A stretch of DNA of 64,000 bases from positions 4,464,001 through 4,528,000 of the forward strand of contig NZ_CP107917.1 of assembly GCF_036014175.1 (NCBI RefSeq), in the 5' to 3' direction. Within the stretch, counting starts at the first letter, position 1; each line of letters begins with the position of its first letter. The position numbers were made by a program, and so were the translations under genes. The DNA is from Streptomyces sp. NBC_00443. GTDB taxonomy: Bacteria > Actinomycetota > Actinomycetes > Streptomycetales > Streptomycetaceae. This document shows positions 51,361-61,835 of the stretch, in pieces. The notes under the pieces were generated by a model, which was given only the letters and a program-made list of their open reading frames with translations, did not search any database and was not told the origin of the DNA.

Positions 51361-52800
51361 ATGAGCAGTACTACGAACTCGCCGACGCACCACACGTCCA
51401 CGATCGGCGCGATCGGCGCGCCGAGCAGGCGCAACACCGAGCTTGCGCTGCTGGTGTTCGCGGTTGTCATTCCGGTGTTCGCCTATGCCAACGTGGGGCT
51501 GGCGATCAATGATCAGGTGCCGGCCGGGCTGCTCGCCTACGGCTTGGGCCTCGGCCTGCTGGCCGGCGTCGGCCATCTCGCCGTACGTAAGTTCGCGCCC
51601 TACGCGGACCCGCTGCTGCTGCCGCTGGCGACGCTGCTGAACGGGCTCGGCCTGGTCGTCATCTGGCGTCTGGATCAGTCCAAGCGACTCAGCAACTACG
51701 CCGACGCCGCGCCGCGCCAGCTGCTGTACTCGGCGATGGGCGTCGCCCTGCTGGCGGTCGTACTGATCTTTCTCAAGGACCACCGCGTCCTGCAGCGCTA
51801 CACGTACATCTCCATGGCCGGCGCGCTGTTCCTGCTGGTCCTGCCGCTCGTGCCCGGCCTCGGTGCGAACATCTACGGTGCCAAGATCTGGATCAAGATC
51901 CCCGGCCTCGGCACCCTCCAGCCCGGTGAGTTCGCGAAGATCGTCCTCGCGGTCTTCTTCGCCGGCTACCTCATGGTCAAGAGAGACGCCCTGGCCCTGG
52001 CCAGCCGTCGCTTCATGGGCCTGTACCTGCCGCGCGGTCGCGACCTCGGTCCGATCCTCGTGGTCTGGGTGATCTCGATCCTCATCCTGGTCTTCGAGAC
52101 CGACCTCGGTACATCCCTGCTGTTCTTCGGGATGTTCGTCATCATGCTGTACGTCGCCACCGAGCGGACCAGCTGGATCGTCTTCGGCCTGCTGATGTCC
52201 GCGGTCGGCGCCGTCGGTGTGGCGAGCTTCGAGCCGCACATCCAGACGCGTGTGCAGGCATGGCTCGACCCGGCACGCGAGTTCCAGCTCAGCCGCTCCG
52301 GCGTCCAGGACGGCATCGTCCACTCCGAGCAGGCCATGCAGGCCCTGTGGGCCTTCGGATCGGGCGGCACCCTCGGCACCGGCCTCGGCCAGGGCAACTC
52401 CGACCTCATCGGCTTCGCCGCCAACTCCGACTTCATCCTCGCCACGTTCGGCGAAGAGCTGGGCCTGGCAGGCGTCATGGCGATTCTGCTGCTCTACGGG
52501 CTGATCGTCGAGCGCGGTGTACGCACGGCCCTCGCGGCCCGCGACCCGTTCGGCAAGCTGCTGGCCATCGGCCTGTCCGGCGCCTTCGCCCTGCAGGTCT
52601 TCGTCGTGGCCGGCGGTGTCATGGGCCTCATCCCGCTGACCGGTATGACGCTGCCGTTCGTGGCCTACGGCGGTTCCTCCGTCATCGCCAACTGGGCTCT
52701 GATCGGCATCCTGCTGCGCATCAGCGACACCGCACGCCGCCCGGCGCCAGCGCCCGCGCCCAGCCCCGACGCCGAGATGACCCAGGTGGTCCGTCCGTGA
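51361..52800 (+). CDS. rodA: FtsW/RodA/SpoVE-family peptidoglycan polymerase
   Basis: 479-aa SEDS glycosyltransferase that polymerises lipid II, working with the class B PBP encoded next. About ten membrane helices after a Ser/Thr-rich cytoplasmic N-terminus. Conserved parts: GLVVIWRLDQSK, GLGTLQPGEFAKIVLAVFFA, ETDLGTSLLFFGMFVIMLY, the large extracellular loop ending EQAMQALWAFGSGGTLGTGL, and MTLPFVAYGGSSVIANWALI. In this operon the gene is variously called ftsW or rodA; the symbol follows the common use for the pbpA neighbour. Stop overlaps the pbpA start (GTGA). Confidence 0.92.
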   Translation: MSSTTNSPTHHTSTIGAIGAPSRRNTELALLVFAVVIPVFAYANVGLAINDQVPAGLLAYGLGLGLLAGVGHLAVRKFAPYADPLLLPLATLLNGLGLVVIWRLDQSKRLSNYADAAPRQLLYSAMGVALLAVVLIFLKDHRVLQRYTYISMAGALFLLVLPLVPGLGANIYGAKIWIKIPGLGTLQPGEFAKIVLAVFFAGYLMVKRDALALASRRFMGLYLPRGRDLGPILVVWVISILILVFETDLGTSLLFFGMFVIMLYVATERTSWIVFGLLMSAVGAVGVASFEPHIQTRVQAWLDPAREFQLSRSGVQDGIVHSEQAMQALWAFGSGGTLGTGLGQGNSDLIGFAANSDFILATFGEELGLAGVMAILLLYGLIVERGVRTALAARDPFGKLLAIGLSGAFALQVFVVAGGVMGLIPLTGMTLPFVAYGGSSVIANWALIGILLRISDTARRPAPAPAPSPDAEMTQVVRP

Positions 52801-54275
52801 ACAAGCCCCTACGCCGGATCGCGATTTTCTGCGGACTCCTCGTCCTCGCACTGCTCATCCGCGACAACTGGATCCAGTACGTCCAGGCCGATGCGCTCAA
52901 GACCGACAAGAACAACCGACGCGTCATCATCGAGCGCTACGGCACCCCCCGCGGCGACATCATCGTCGACGGCAAGGCGATCACCGGCTCGGACGAGACC
53001 TCGGGCAGCGACTTCAAGTTCAAGCGCACCTATACGAACGGCCCCATGTGGGCGCCCGTCACCGGTTACGCCTCGCAGGCCTTCGGCGCCAACCAGCTGG
53101 AGTCCATCCAGGACGGCATACTCACCGGTAACGACGACCGGCTCTTCTTCCGCAACACCCTCGACATGCTCACGGGCAGGGAGAGGGAGGGCGGAAACGT
53201 GGTCACCACCCTCAACGCCGCCGCCCAGAAGGCCGCGTACAACGGCCTGAAGAGCCAGGGCGGCAAGGGTGCCGTCGCGGCCATCGAGCCCTCCACCGGC
53301 AAGATCCTCGCGCTGGCGTCCTACCCGTCGTACGACCCCTCGTCCTTCGCCGGCAACTCCACGACCACCGACACCGAGGCGTGGCAGAAGCTCCAGAAGA
53401 AGACCAACCCGGACGACCCGATGCTCAACCGGGCGCTGCGCGAGGTCTACCCGCCGGGCTCCACCTTCAAGGTGGTCACCGCGGCAGCCGCGCTGGAGCA
53501 CGGCCTGTACACGGAGGCGGACGACAAGACCAAGACGCCGCTGCCCTGGACGATGCCGGGCACCGAGACCGTGCTGAAGAACGAGGGCAACATCCCCTGC
53601 AAGGACGCGACGCTGCGCGTCGCCCTGCAGTACTCCTGCAACACCGTCTTCGGCAAGGTCGGCTCCGACCTCGGCAACGACAAGATGCTGGAGACCGCCA
53701 AGAAGTTCGGCTTCACCGAGGAGCAGTTCACACCGATCCGCACCAGCGCCTCGGTCTTCTCCGACGACATGAACCCTTCACAGACGGCACTGTCCTCCAT
53801 CGGCCAGTTCAACACCGCCGCCAGCCCGCTGCAGATGGCCATGGTCGCCTCGGCCGTCGCCAACGACGGCACGCTGATGAAGCCGTACATGGTCGACGAA
53901 CTCCAGACTCACAACCTCGACCCCCTCGAGAAGACCGACCCCGAGGAGATGAGCAAGCCGCTGTCAGCGGAGAACGCGCAGATCCTGCAGTCGATGATGG
54001 AGACGGTCGTCGAGGACGGCACGGGCAAGAACGCGCAGATCGAAGGCGTCAAGGTCGGCGGCAAGACGGGTACCGCCCAGCACGGTGTGGACAACAGCGA
54101 GAACCCCTACGCGTGGTTCATCTCCTACGCCAAGGGCGAAGACGGCAGCTCGCCGGTGGCCGTCGCCGTGGTGATCGAGGACGAGAACGCGGTCCGCGAC
54201 GACATCTCCGGCGGCGGCCTCGCGGCCCCCATCGCGAAGAGCGTCATGGAGGCGGTCATCGACAGCAAGAAGTGA
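52797..54275 (+). CDS. pbpA: Class B penicillin-binding protein PbpA
   Basis: 492-aa D,D-transpeptidase anchored by one N-terminal helix (RIAIFCGLLVLALLIRDNWI). The active-site motifs are all present: STFK in YPPGSTFKVVTAAAAL (Ser near 222), SCN in LQYSCNTVFGKVG (near 280), and KTGT in KVGGKTGTAQHGVD (near 422). The N-terminal non-catalytic domain contains RYGTPRGDIIVDGKAI. GTG 52797 lies in the stop of the SEDS gene, indicating translational coupling and a stoichiometric SEDS-PBP complex. Confidence 0.94.
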   Translation: MNKPLRRIAIFCGLLVLALLIRDNWIQYVQADALKTDKNNRRVIIERYGTPRGDIIVDGKAITGSDETSGSDFKFKRTYTNGPMWAPVTGYASQAFGANQLESIQDGILTGNDDRLFFRNTLDMLTGREREGGNVVTTLNAAAQKAAYNGLKSQGGKGAVAAIEPSTGKILALASYPSYDPSSFAGNSTTTDTEAWQKLQKKTNPDDPMLNRALREVYPPGSTFKVVTAAAALEHGLYTEADDKTKTPLPWTMPGTETVLKNEGNIPCKDATLRVALQYSCNTVFGKVGSDLGNDKMLETAKKFGFTEEQFTPIRTSASVFSDDMNPSQTALSSIGQFNTAASPLQMAMVASAVANDGTLMKPYMVDELQTHNLDPLEKTDPEEMSKPLSAENAQILQSMMETVVEDGTGKNAQIEGVKVGGKTGTAQHGVDNSENPYAWFISYAKGEDGSSPVAVAVVIEDENAVRDDISGGGLAAPIAKSVMEAVIDSKK

Positions 54276-54444
54276 CCCCGCTCACGTCCCCTTCACATCG
54301 GTGCACGTTGCGATACCGGTCCTGTATCGGGTTACGGGCTTGGCCAGGTCACACAAGATGAGCCGGGTACGGTATGCCCGGACGGCACACCGCCACACCC
54401 ACAAGGGTGACGGCGGGACCGACGGAGAGGGCTGGTAGGTAGCT

Positions 54445-56436
<1,992 letters not shown>

Positions 56437-56485
56437 TCCCGAGGCTGCTGCGAAAACCCACACAATCGAATAACTTCGCTGCAAC

Positions 56486-56527
56486 AAGGTCTCGGCACCT
56501 AGCCATACGGGTGCCGAGACCTTTCCA
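56486..56527 (+). terminator. Rho-independent terminator after pknB
   Basis: Perfect 14-bp arms AAGGTCTCGGCACC (56486-56499) and GGTGCCGAGACCTT (56510-56523) around a 10-base loop, followed by ttccattt. It closes the cell-wall operon and marks the left border of the inserted genes. Confidence 0.88.
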
Positions 56528-56559
56528 TTTGGGGTCGCACAAGCACCGGCCGGTGGTGA

Positions 56560-56983
56560 GTGTCACAGATCTGCGATCTGAGCTTCGCGGCCGTAGCAAC
56601 CGCACTTTCGGTCTCCACCCCCGCTCAAGGGGCGGACCGGCGGACCGGGCACTCATCCAGTTGTCCTGTCAGGACGAAAGAAAAACCTTCAAGGTCAACG
56701 CAGCGCTTTCAGGGAGTGGAGCGCCCACCGCCAAGTACAGCGTCCATCTCAGAACCACTGACTTCATCGACGACACACGCGCCCCGAAGATTCGCCTCAT
56801 TTCTCTCAACAAGGACAACTCGATCACCAAGTATCAATGGCGCACCGGGGCACAAGGGCGAAACATTATTGACAACTGGGATACGACTCTTCAGCAGCCC
56901 AAGAGCTTGAATCAGATAATGGTGGAGGGACCACTAACAAGGACGGCCAACTGTTCTGGTGCGTGGACTACGCCCCAAAGTAG
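56560..56983 (+). pseudogene. Small secreted protein, two missing bases
   Basis: A signal-peptide-like start at GTG 56560 (LSFAAVATALSVSTPAQGA) is in one frame. Adding one base at about 56632-56645 gives AQGADPADRALIQLSCQD and joins the mature part (VNAALSGSGAPTAKYSVHLR, TRAPKIRLISLNKDNSITK, YQWRTGAQGRNIIDNWDTTL). Adding a second base at about 56929-56935 yields the ending NKDGQLFWCVDYAPK before TAG. The repaired protein has about 141 aa with two Cys in the mature part that may form a disulfide. Family not recognised. GC content is clearly lower than in neighbours. No strong ribosome site is seen, so the true start is uncertain. Confidence 0.55.
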
Positions 56984-57140
56984 AAGTAAAATAGACCGGC
57001 TTCGCGGGGAAGACAGCCGGTAGGGCACGGCAGCCTGAGGTTTCTACGAGCTGGCAGGGGATCGTCTCAACCGGAGCCTGACTCCCGAAGGCAATCGCTT
57101 GATTCCTTCCCAAGGACAGTAAACCTAGCCACGATAGAAC

Positions 57141-58037
57141 GTGTCCGTCGCGATGCCCCGGCTCTTGTTCGCCGAGTGCCGGGGCTCCGTCGTGTCACCA
57201 GGTCACTGCCGACTATATAGAACACTTACGGGTTCAGGACTGACCTCCTTCAAGGAGGCCAGTGGCATTCAGTCACGCGCACGATCCCCCGCGCTGTACC
57301 CCCGTCGCGCCATCCTCAACATCGCCATGCTCCTCCGCGACAGCGAAATCGCACGTCAGGTGCGTGTCTACCTCCTCGACATGGAGTACCTGGCACGCAC
57401 ACAGCCTGTGGAAAACCCGGCCTCCAATGACGTCGTCTCCCTCGACGACCGCATCGACCAACGCATCACCCACATCCTCGGCAAGACCGTCGTCCCCATG
57501 TTCAACGCCCTGATCGAAACGTCAGGCGAGCACCGCAGGGAGATGATCGCGCTGCGCGCAGGCGTCCAGCGCATCGAACGACGGCTCCACCAGCACCACA
57601 CCCGGCTGCAGAGGCTCGAAGGCCTACGAGATGACAGGCCCGCCATCGGGGTCAAGGCCGCCATGGACGCCATGCACGGCCGCACCTTCGAGCACCACAT
57701 CGCCAAACTCCTGCGCCGCGACGGCTGCACCAACGTCGTCGTACAGGGCGGTCACGGTGACCGGGGCGTCGACATCATCGCGCTCACCGCCGACGGACGA
57801 CGCCTCGTCGCCCAGTGCAAGAGGTTCGCGCCCTACCTCAACATCACGAGCCCTGACGTCCAGAGGTTTGTCGGATCGGCGAAGGTTCTGCACAGCGCGG
57901 AAGTGGCGCTCTTCGTGGCCACGTGCCCCTTCACCCCGGAGGCCCTGAGCATCGCCACCGAAGCCGGGATCACTGCCGTACACCGTGGGGGGCTGGAGGA
58001 GTGGAGCGCCGGTGAACCGCTGAAGATCCTGGAGTAG
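57141..58037 (+). CDS. Orphan Mrr-type PD-(D/E)XK nuclease with phage-regulator-like N-terminus
   Basis: 298 aa. Residues 40-85 (ASGIQSRARSPALYPRRAIL, NIAMLLRDSEIARQVRVYLL) resemble the N-terminal domain found in phage antirepressor-like proteins of Streptomyces. A helical linker (HRREMIALRAGVQRIERRLH) follows. The C-terminal 130 residues are an Mrr-like restriction endonuclease fold: GRTFEHHIAKLLRRDGCTNV, GHGDRGVDIIALTADG (catalytic Asp) and RLVAQCKRFAPYLNI (QxK). The start is uncertain, and the first 25 residues look random; the true N-terminus may be lost. No methyltransferase gene is nearby. Probably a stand-alone defence or nucleic-acid-processing gene inserted in the core locus. Confidence 0.75.
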   Translation: MSVAMPRLLFAECRGSVVSPGHCRLYRTLTGSGLTSFKEASGIQSRARSPALYPRRAILNIAMLLRDSEIARQVRVYLLDMEYLARTQPVENPASNDVVSLDDRIDQRITHILGKTVVPMFNALIETSGEHRREMIALRAGVQRIERRLHQHHTRLQRLEGLRDDRPAIGVKAAMDAMHGRTFEHHIAKLLRRDGCTNVVVQGGHGDRGVDIIALTADGRRLVAQCKRFAPYLNITSPDVQRFVGSAKVLHSAEVALFVATCPFTPEALSIATEAGITAVHRGGLEEWSAGEPLKILE

Positions 58038-58054
58038 GCATGGCATGACGCACA

Positions 58055-58095
58055 GAGGCCCGAAGCCGCAAGAGGAAGTTGCGGCTTCGGGCCTC
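58055..58095. terminator. Bidirectional terminator hairpin
   Basis: Perfect 17-bp arms GAGGCCCGAAGCCGCAA and its complement (58079-58095) with a 7-base loop, between the convergent nuclease and sortase genes. Confidence 0.88.
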
Positions 58096-58109
58096 CGCCA
58101 TGCTAGGGG

Positions 58110-58134
58110 ACTGAGGTCCTTGGGGGACCTCAGT
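58110..58134. terminator. Second hairpin before the sortase gene end
   Basis: Perfect 10-bp arms ACTGAGGTCC (58110-58119) and GGACCTCAGT (58125-58134) with a 5-base loop. It directly touches the stop of the minus-strand sortase gene and may terminate that operon. Confidence 0.75.
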
Positions 58135-58904
58135 CAGTCACGCAGCTCCTCCGGCAACGTCCGCTCCTCGTCCACCTTCTCCACCCGCTCCAACTCCCCC
58201 CACACCACATACCGATACCGGCTCGTGTACACCGGCGTGCAGGTCGTCAGCGTGATGTAGTGCCCCGCCTTCGTCTTCCCCGACTCCTTCGGGACGGCCG
58301 ACAAGACCTTCACGTTGTACTTCGAAGTCTCGGGAAGGACGGCGTAGACCTTGTAGACGTACCAGTCGCCCTTCGTCTCGAAGACGATCGGGTCGCCCTT
58401 CTTGATCTTGTGGATGTTGTGGAACTCCGCGCCGTGGCCGTCGCGATGGGCGGCGACTGAGAAGTTGCCCTTCTTGCCCGAGGTCGGCAGGGTCGCCTTG
58501 ACCGGGTCGGTGTAGTAGCCGGCGACGCCGTCGTTGAGGATCTTCGACGTCGTGCCCTTCTCGACCAGGATGTCGTCCCCGCTCATCGTGGGCACGTGCA
58601 GGAAGCCGATGCCGTTCTTGGAGTCGAACTCGGCGGGACGGCCGGCGTCCTCGTCCTCGTGGGCCCAGATGTCACGCACCTTGTCTGCCTGTTTGTCCGC
58701 CGCGCGGTCGGCGACGACGTTCGTCCACCACAGGGAGTAGGCGACGAACAGGCCCAGCACCAGGCCCGCCGTGATGAGGAGTTCGCCGAATACGCTGACC
58801 GCCGTCGCGATCCGGCCCCTGCCACGGCGGCGTGCCGGGGGCGCGGTGCTGCGGGGGCGGCCGTCTGCTCTTCGGTGCCGTCGGTGGTCGCTGCCACGTT
58901 TCAT
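58134..58904 (-). CDS. Class E sortase
   Basis: 256-aa transpeptidase that attaches LPxTG/LAxTG-type surface proteins to peptidoglycan. Basic N-terminus, one membrane helix (VFGELLITAGLVLGLFVAYS), catalytic domain outside. Active-site His in NFSVAAHRDGHG, Cys in HYITLTTCTPVYTSRYRYVV (near 220), and the Arg in RYRYVVWGELER. Last gene of a minus-strand run of three sortases with pabA; it begins six bases after the previous stop, so it is co-translated. Confidence 0.92.
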   Translation of the reverse strand: MKRGSDHRRHRRADGRPRSTAPPARRRGRGRIATAVSVFGELLITAGLVLGLFVAYSLWWTNVVADRAADKQADKVRDIWAHEDEDAGRPAEFDSKNGIGFLHVPTMSGDDILVEKGTTSKILNDGVAGYYTDPVKATLPTSGKKGNFSVAAHRDGHGAEFHNIHKIKKGDPIVFETKGDWYVYKVYAVLPETSKYNVKVLSAVPKESGKTKAGHYITLTTCTPVYTSRYRYVVWGELERVEKVDEERTLPEELRD

Positions 58905-58910
58905 CTGCCC

Positions 58911-60236
58911 TTAACTGACGAGCGCATCCGGCTTGCCCTTGCTGCGCGGCCGTTCCTCGACCATCTTGCCCCAGACGATCATCCGGTACTTGCTGGTGAA
59001 CTCCGGCGTACACGTGGTGAGTGTGATGTAGCGGCCCGGCCCGGTGAAGCCCGACCCCGGCGGAACCGGATCCAGCACGCTCACGTTGCTCGGCGACGTC
59101 ACCGGGAGGATCGACGCCATCTTGTAGACGTAGTACTTGTCCTGCGTCTCCACGACGATCGCGTCGCCCTGCGCGAGCCGGTTGACGTACCGGAAGGGTT
59201 CACCATGGGTGTTTCGATGCCCGGCCAGCGCGAAGTTGCCGGTCTTGGCATCCGGCATCGCCGTCTTCAGCTTGCCCTCGGCGTAGTGGCCGACCATGCC
59301 CCGGTCGAGCACCTTCTTGTTGCTGATGCCCTCGGCGATCGGGACGACGACGTCCAGCTTCGGGATGTGCAGGATGGCGAAGCCCTGCCCCGGCTGGAAG
59401 GTCCCCGGATTGCGCTTGCCGCTCGCCCAGTCGTCCTGGAGGCTGCTGGCTTCCTTGTCCGCCTGAGCGTGCGCGCGAACGTTCGTCCACCACAACTGGT
59501 AGCTCACGAACAGCAGCATCAGCACGCCGGTGGTGATGAACACCTCGCCGATCGCCCGGCTGGCGAGAACACCCGCGCTGGGCTTACGTGCCCTTGCCTG
59601 TCTGCGGGCCTCCAAGCGCGAGAGGGGGGCCTGCGAGGATTCCGAACCCGTCTCGGCGGGCTCCGACGCCGCGTGTGAACCACCATGGCGCCCGTGACGC
59701 CGCTTGGCGGCCTTTCTGCGGGCCGCACGGCCGCCCGTTGGGGTTCCTGTGGCGGAAGCTCCGGAAGAGGCGGCAGAAGCCGATACGCGGCCACCGAGGG
59801 GCGGCGGGTCCGGTACCCGCAGAGCCACCGTCTCGTCGTCCGCGGGAGGTATGTACGGCTCCGCATACGGTTCCTCGTACGGTTCCTCGTATGGGTCCGA
59901 GTACGGTTCCTCGTACTGCTGTCGGGCCGCGGCAGCCCCCTCAGCGCCGTAGCCCTCGGGACCGCGGTTCTGCGTTCCGTACCCGTCGGTGCCGTACGTG
60001 TATCCGCCGCCATAGCCGTCGGCGCCGTAGCCCTCGGCGCGAGGCCCCTGCCCCTGCCCCTGCCCCTGCCCCAGAGTGACGTGGTCCTCCCCGCCGTACC
60101 GCTCCCCGAGCGCACCCGACCCCCCGTACGGCTGCTGCCCGTACGAGGTGCCCTGGTCGCCGGCGCCGCCGTAGGAGTCCGTGAAGGACTCCCCGTACGT
60201 GGCGCCGGACTCGCGCTCGGGGCGCAGCGCGGTCAC
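58911..60236 (-). CDS. Class E sortase with long repetitive N-terminus
   Basis: 441 aa. The first 190 residues are disordered and Gly/Tyr/Glu-rich with internal repeats (a GQGQGQGQGP run, DGYG-type repeats, DPYEEPYEEPYAEPY). A basic segment and a membrane helix follow (IGEVFITTGVLMLLFVSYQL). The catalytic domain holds His in NFALAGHRNTHGEPF and Cys in RYITLTTCTPEFTSKYRMIV. GTG 60236 overlaps the pabA stop (GTGA); the longer open frame upstream lies inside pabA. The cytoplasmic repeats are much longer than in usual sortases and might interact with the division or wall machinery (inference). Confidence 0.9.
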   Translation of the reverse strand: MTALRPERESGATYGESFTDSYGGAGDQGTSYGQQPYGGSGALGERYGGEDHVTLGQGQGQGQGPRAEGYGADGYGGGYTYGTDGYGTQNRGPEGYGAEGAAAARQQYEEPYSDPYEEPYEEPYAEPYIPPADDETVALRVPDPPPLGGRVSASAASSGASATGTPTGGRAARRKAAKRRHGRHGGSHAASEPAETGSESSQAPLSRLEARRQARARKPSAGVLASRAIGEVFITTGVLMLLFVSYQLWWTNVRAHAQADKEASSLQDDWASGKRNPGTFQPGQGFAILHIPKLDVVVPIAEGISNKKVLDRGMVGHYAEGKLKTAMPDAKTGNFALAGHRNTHGEPFRYVNRLAQGDAIVVETQDKYYVYKMASILPVTSPSNVSVLDPVPPGSGFTGPGRYITLTTCTPEFTSKYRMIVWGKMVEERPRSKGKPDALVS

Positions 60237-60871
60237 GCCGTGGCCCTGCCCACCACCGGGGCAAGCCCCGTCGACCTCGCCACCGCACCCTGGTCGCCGC
60301 ACTCCACCAGCCAGTTGGCCAGCATCCGGTGCCCGTGCTCGGTCAGCACGGACTCCGGGTGGAACTGCACGCCCTCGACACGAAGTTCACGGTGGCGCAG
60401 GCCCATGATGATGCCGTCGTGCGTCCGCGCCGTGACCTCGAGATCGGCCGGCACCGTCTGCGGCTCCGCGGCAAGCGAGTGGTAACGGGTCGCGGTGAAC
60501 GGCGTCGGCAGTCCCGCGAAGACGCCCTTGCCCTCGTGCTCGACCAACGAGGTCTTGCCGTGCAGCAGCTCGGGCGCACGGTCGACGACACCGCCGTACG
60601 CCACCTGTATCGACTGCATGCCGAGGCAGACACCGAAGACGGGCACCCCGGTCGAGGCGCAGTGGCGCACCATCTCGATGCAAACGCCGGCCTCCTCGGG
60701 CGTGCCCGGGCCGGGCGACAGCAGGACACCGTCGAAGCCGTCCTGCGCGTGTGCCGTCGACACCTCGTCGTTGCGCAGGACCTCGCACTCGGCGCCCAGC
60801 TGGTAGAGGTACTGGACCAGGTTGAAGACGAAGCTGTCGTAGTTGTCCACGACGAGAATGCGCGCGCTCAC
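60233..60871 (-). CDS. pabA: Glutamine amidotransferase of anthranilate/aminodeoxychorismate synthase
   Basis: 212-aa class I glutamine amidotransferase that supplies ammonia for p-aminobenzoate (folate) or anthranilate synthesis. Start ARILVVDNYDSFVFNLVQYL, oxyanion LLSPGPGTPEEAG, nucleophile Cys in VFGVCLGMQSIQVAYGG, and catalytic His/Glu in GVQFHPESVLTEHG. GTG 60871 overlaps the preceding small gene (GTGA), and its own stop overlaps the sortase start. The presence of a folate gene within a sortase operon is conserved in Streptomyces but has no obvious functional reason. Confidence 0.92.
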   Translation of the reverse strand: MSARILVVDNYDSFVFNLVQYLYQLGAECEVLRNDEVSTAHAQDGFDGVLLSPGPGTPEEAGVCIEMVRHCASTGVPVFGVCLGMQSIQVAYGGVVDRAPELLHGKTSLVEHEGKGVFAGLPTPFTATRYHSLAAEPQTVPADLEVTARTHDGIIMGLRHRELRVEGVQFHPESVLTEHGHRMLANWLVECGDQGAVARSTGLAPVVGRATA

Positions 60872-61029
60872 TGGTTGTCCACCGTCACATCGTTGAAGGG
60901 CAGGAGCGGTTCGGCCCACGGGAAGACGTAGTTGAACAGGACGTAGACCACGGCCACGACCAGAGCGAGCGAGAGCATCGCCCTCACCCACGCGTTCCCC
61001 GGCAGATGCCGCCAGATCCAGCCGTACAT
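60868..61029 (-). CDS. Small membrane protein between sortase and pabA
   Basis: 53 aa with one transmembrane helix (AMLSLALVVAVVYVLFNYVF) after MYGWIWRHLPGNAWVR and an acidic outside tail (PLLPFNDVTVDNQ). ATG 61029 has GAAGGGA upstream. The open frame extends upstream but is not protein-like. Its stop overlaps the pabA start (GTGA). Function unknown; it could be a sortase or division accessory. Confidence 0.8.
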   Translation of the reverse strand: MYGWIWRHLPGNAWVRAMLSLALVVAVVYVLFNYVFPWAEPLLPFNDVTVDNQ

Positions 61030-61082
61030 GCCGTCCCTTCCGTCGCACCACGGCACCAGACTCACGCCGTACAGCCACCAGA

Positions 61083-61835
61083 CTAACGGCGCAACGCCTC
61101 CGGTTTCCCGGCCTCCACAGGCTGGGTGGAGTCGAGATGGGCCCACACGATCAGCCGGTGGCTGTGCCCCCACTCGGGATCACAGGTGGTCAAGGTCAGA
61201 TAGCGGCCTTCACGCGTGTACCCCGACTTACGGGGCACAGGGTCAATCACCTCAATGTCGGTGGGCACTGTTTTGTAGGGGCCTTTGTCGATCCGATACG
61301 TGAACCAGGTCGTCCCGTCCGTCAGCACCACCGCATCGCCGGGCCGCAGCCTCGGGAAGTCCTTGAAGGGGTCGCCGTACGTGCGCCGATGGCCGGCGAC
61401 CGAGAAGTTGCCCTTCTGACCGAGCTGGCCGGTGTTCGCGTAGTGGCCGAGGCCCTTCTTGAGGGTCTTGGTGGCGGTGCCTTCGAGCACCGGCTTGTTC
61501 CACGTGAAACCAAGCCGCGGGATGTACATGATCGCGAAGGGCTTGTCCGCGGTGTACGGGGCGGGCTTCGGCGGACTCGCGGTCGCACCCGGAGTCGTGG
61601 CGGCGCCCGGACTCGACGAACCGCCGGGGGCCCCGGCCGTCGGGCGTACCGCCCCCTGCGCCCACTGGTCCTGTAATTGATCGATCTGATCGTCCATGAC
61701 GTTGTCGGCCTTCACGCCGGTCCAGAACAGTACATAGACGACGAAAAGGACGATCACGGTACCGACGGTGATACACAGTTCGCTGACGGTCCTGACGACG
61801 ACGCGCACCGGCAGCTCCAGAGAGGGCTCACTCAC
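61083..61835 (-). CDS. Class E sortase
   Basis: 250 aa. Short cytoplasmic part, membrane helix (CITVGTVIVLFVVYVLFW), a Ser/Pro/Ala linker (about 65-90), then the catalytic domain with IMYIPRLGFTWNKPVLEG, His in NFSVAGHRRTYGDPF and Cys in RYLTLTTCDPEWGHSHRLIV. GTG 61835 overlaps the stop of the DUF881 gene (GTGA). It differs from the two downstream sortases by the Pro-rich stalk; substrates are not encoded in this window. Confidence 0.92.
   Translation of the reverse strand: MSEPSLELPVRVVVRTVSELCITVGTVIVLFVVYVLFWTGVKADNVMDDQIDQLQDQWAQGAVRPTAGAPGGSSSPGAATTPGATASPPKPAPYTADKPFAIMYIPRLGFTWNKPVLEGTATKTLKKGLGHYANTGQLGQKGNFSVAGHRRTYGDPFKDFPRLRPGDAVVLTDGTTWFTYRIDKGPYKTVPTDIEVIDPVPRKSGYTREGRYLTLTTCDPEWGHSHRLIVWAHLDSTQPVEAGKPEALRR

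Noticed and set aside
52260..52796. Upstream extension of pbpA within the SEDS gene
   Set aside because: It is out of frame with rodA and Arg/Pro-rich; the GTG at 52797 directly precedes the membrane anchor.
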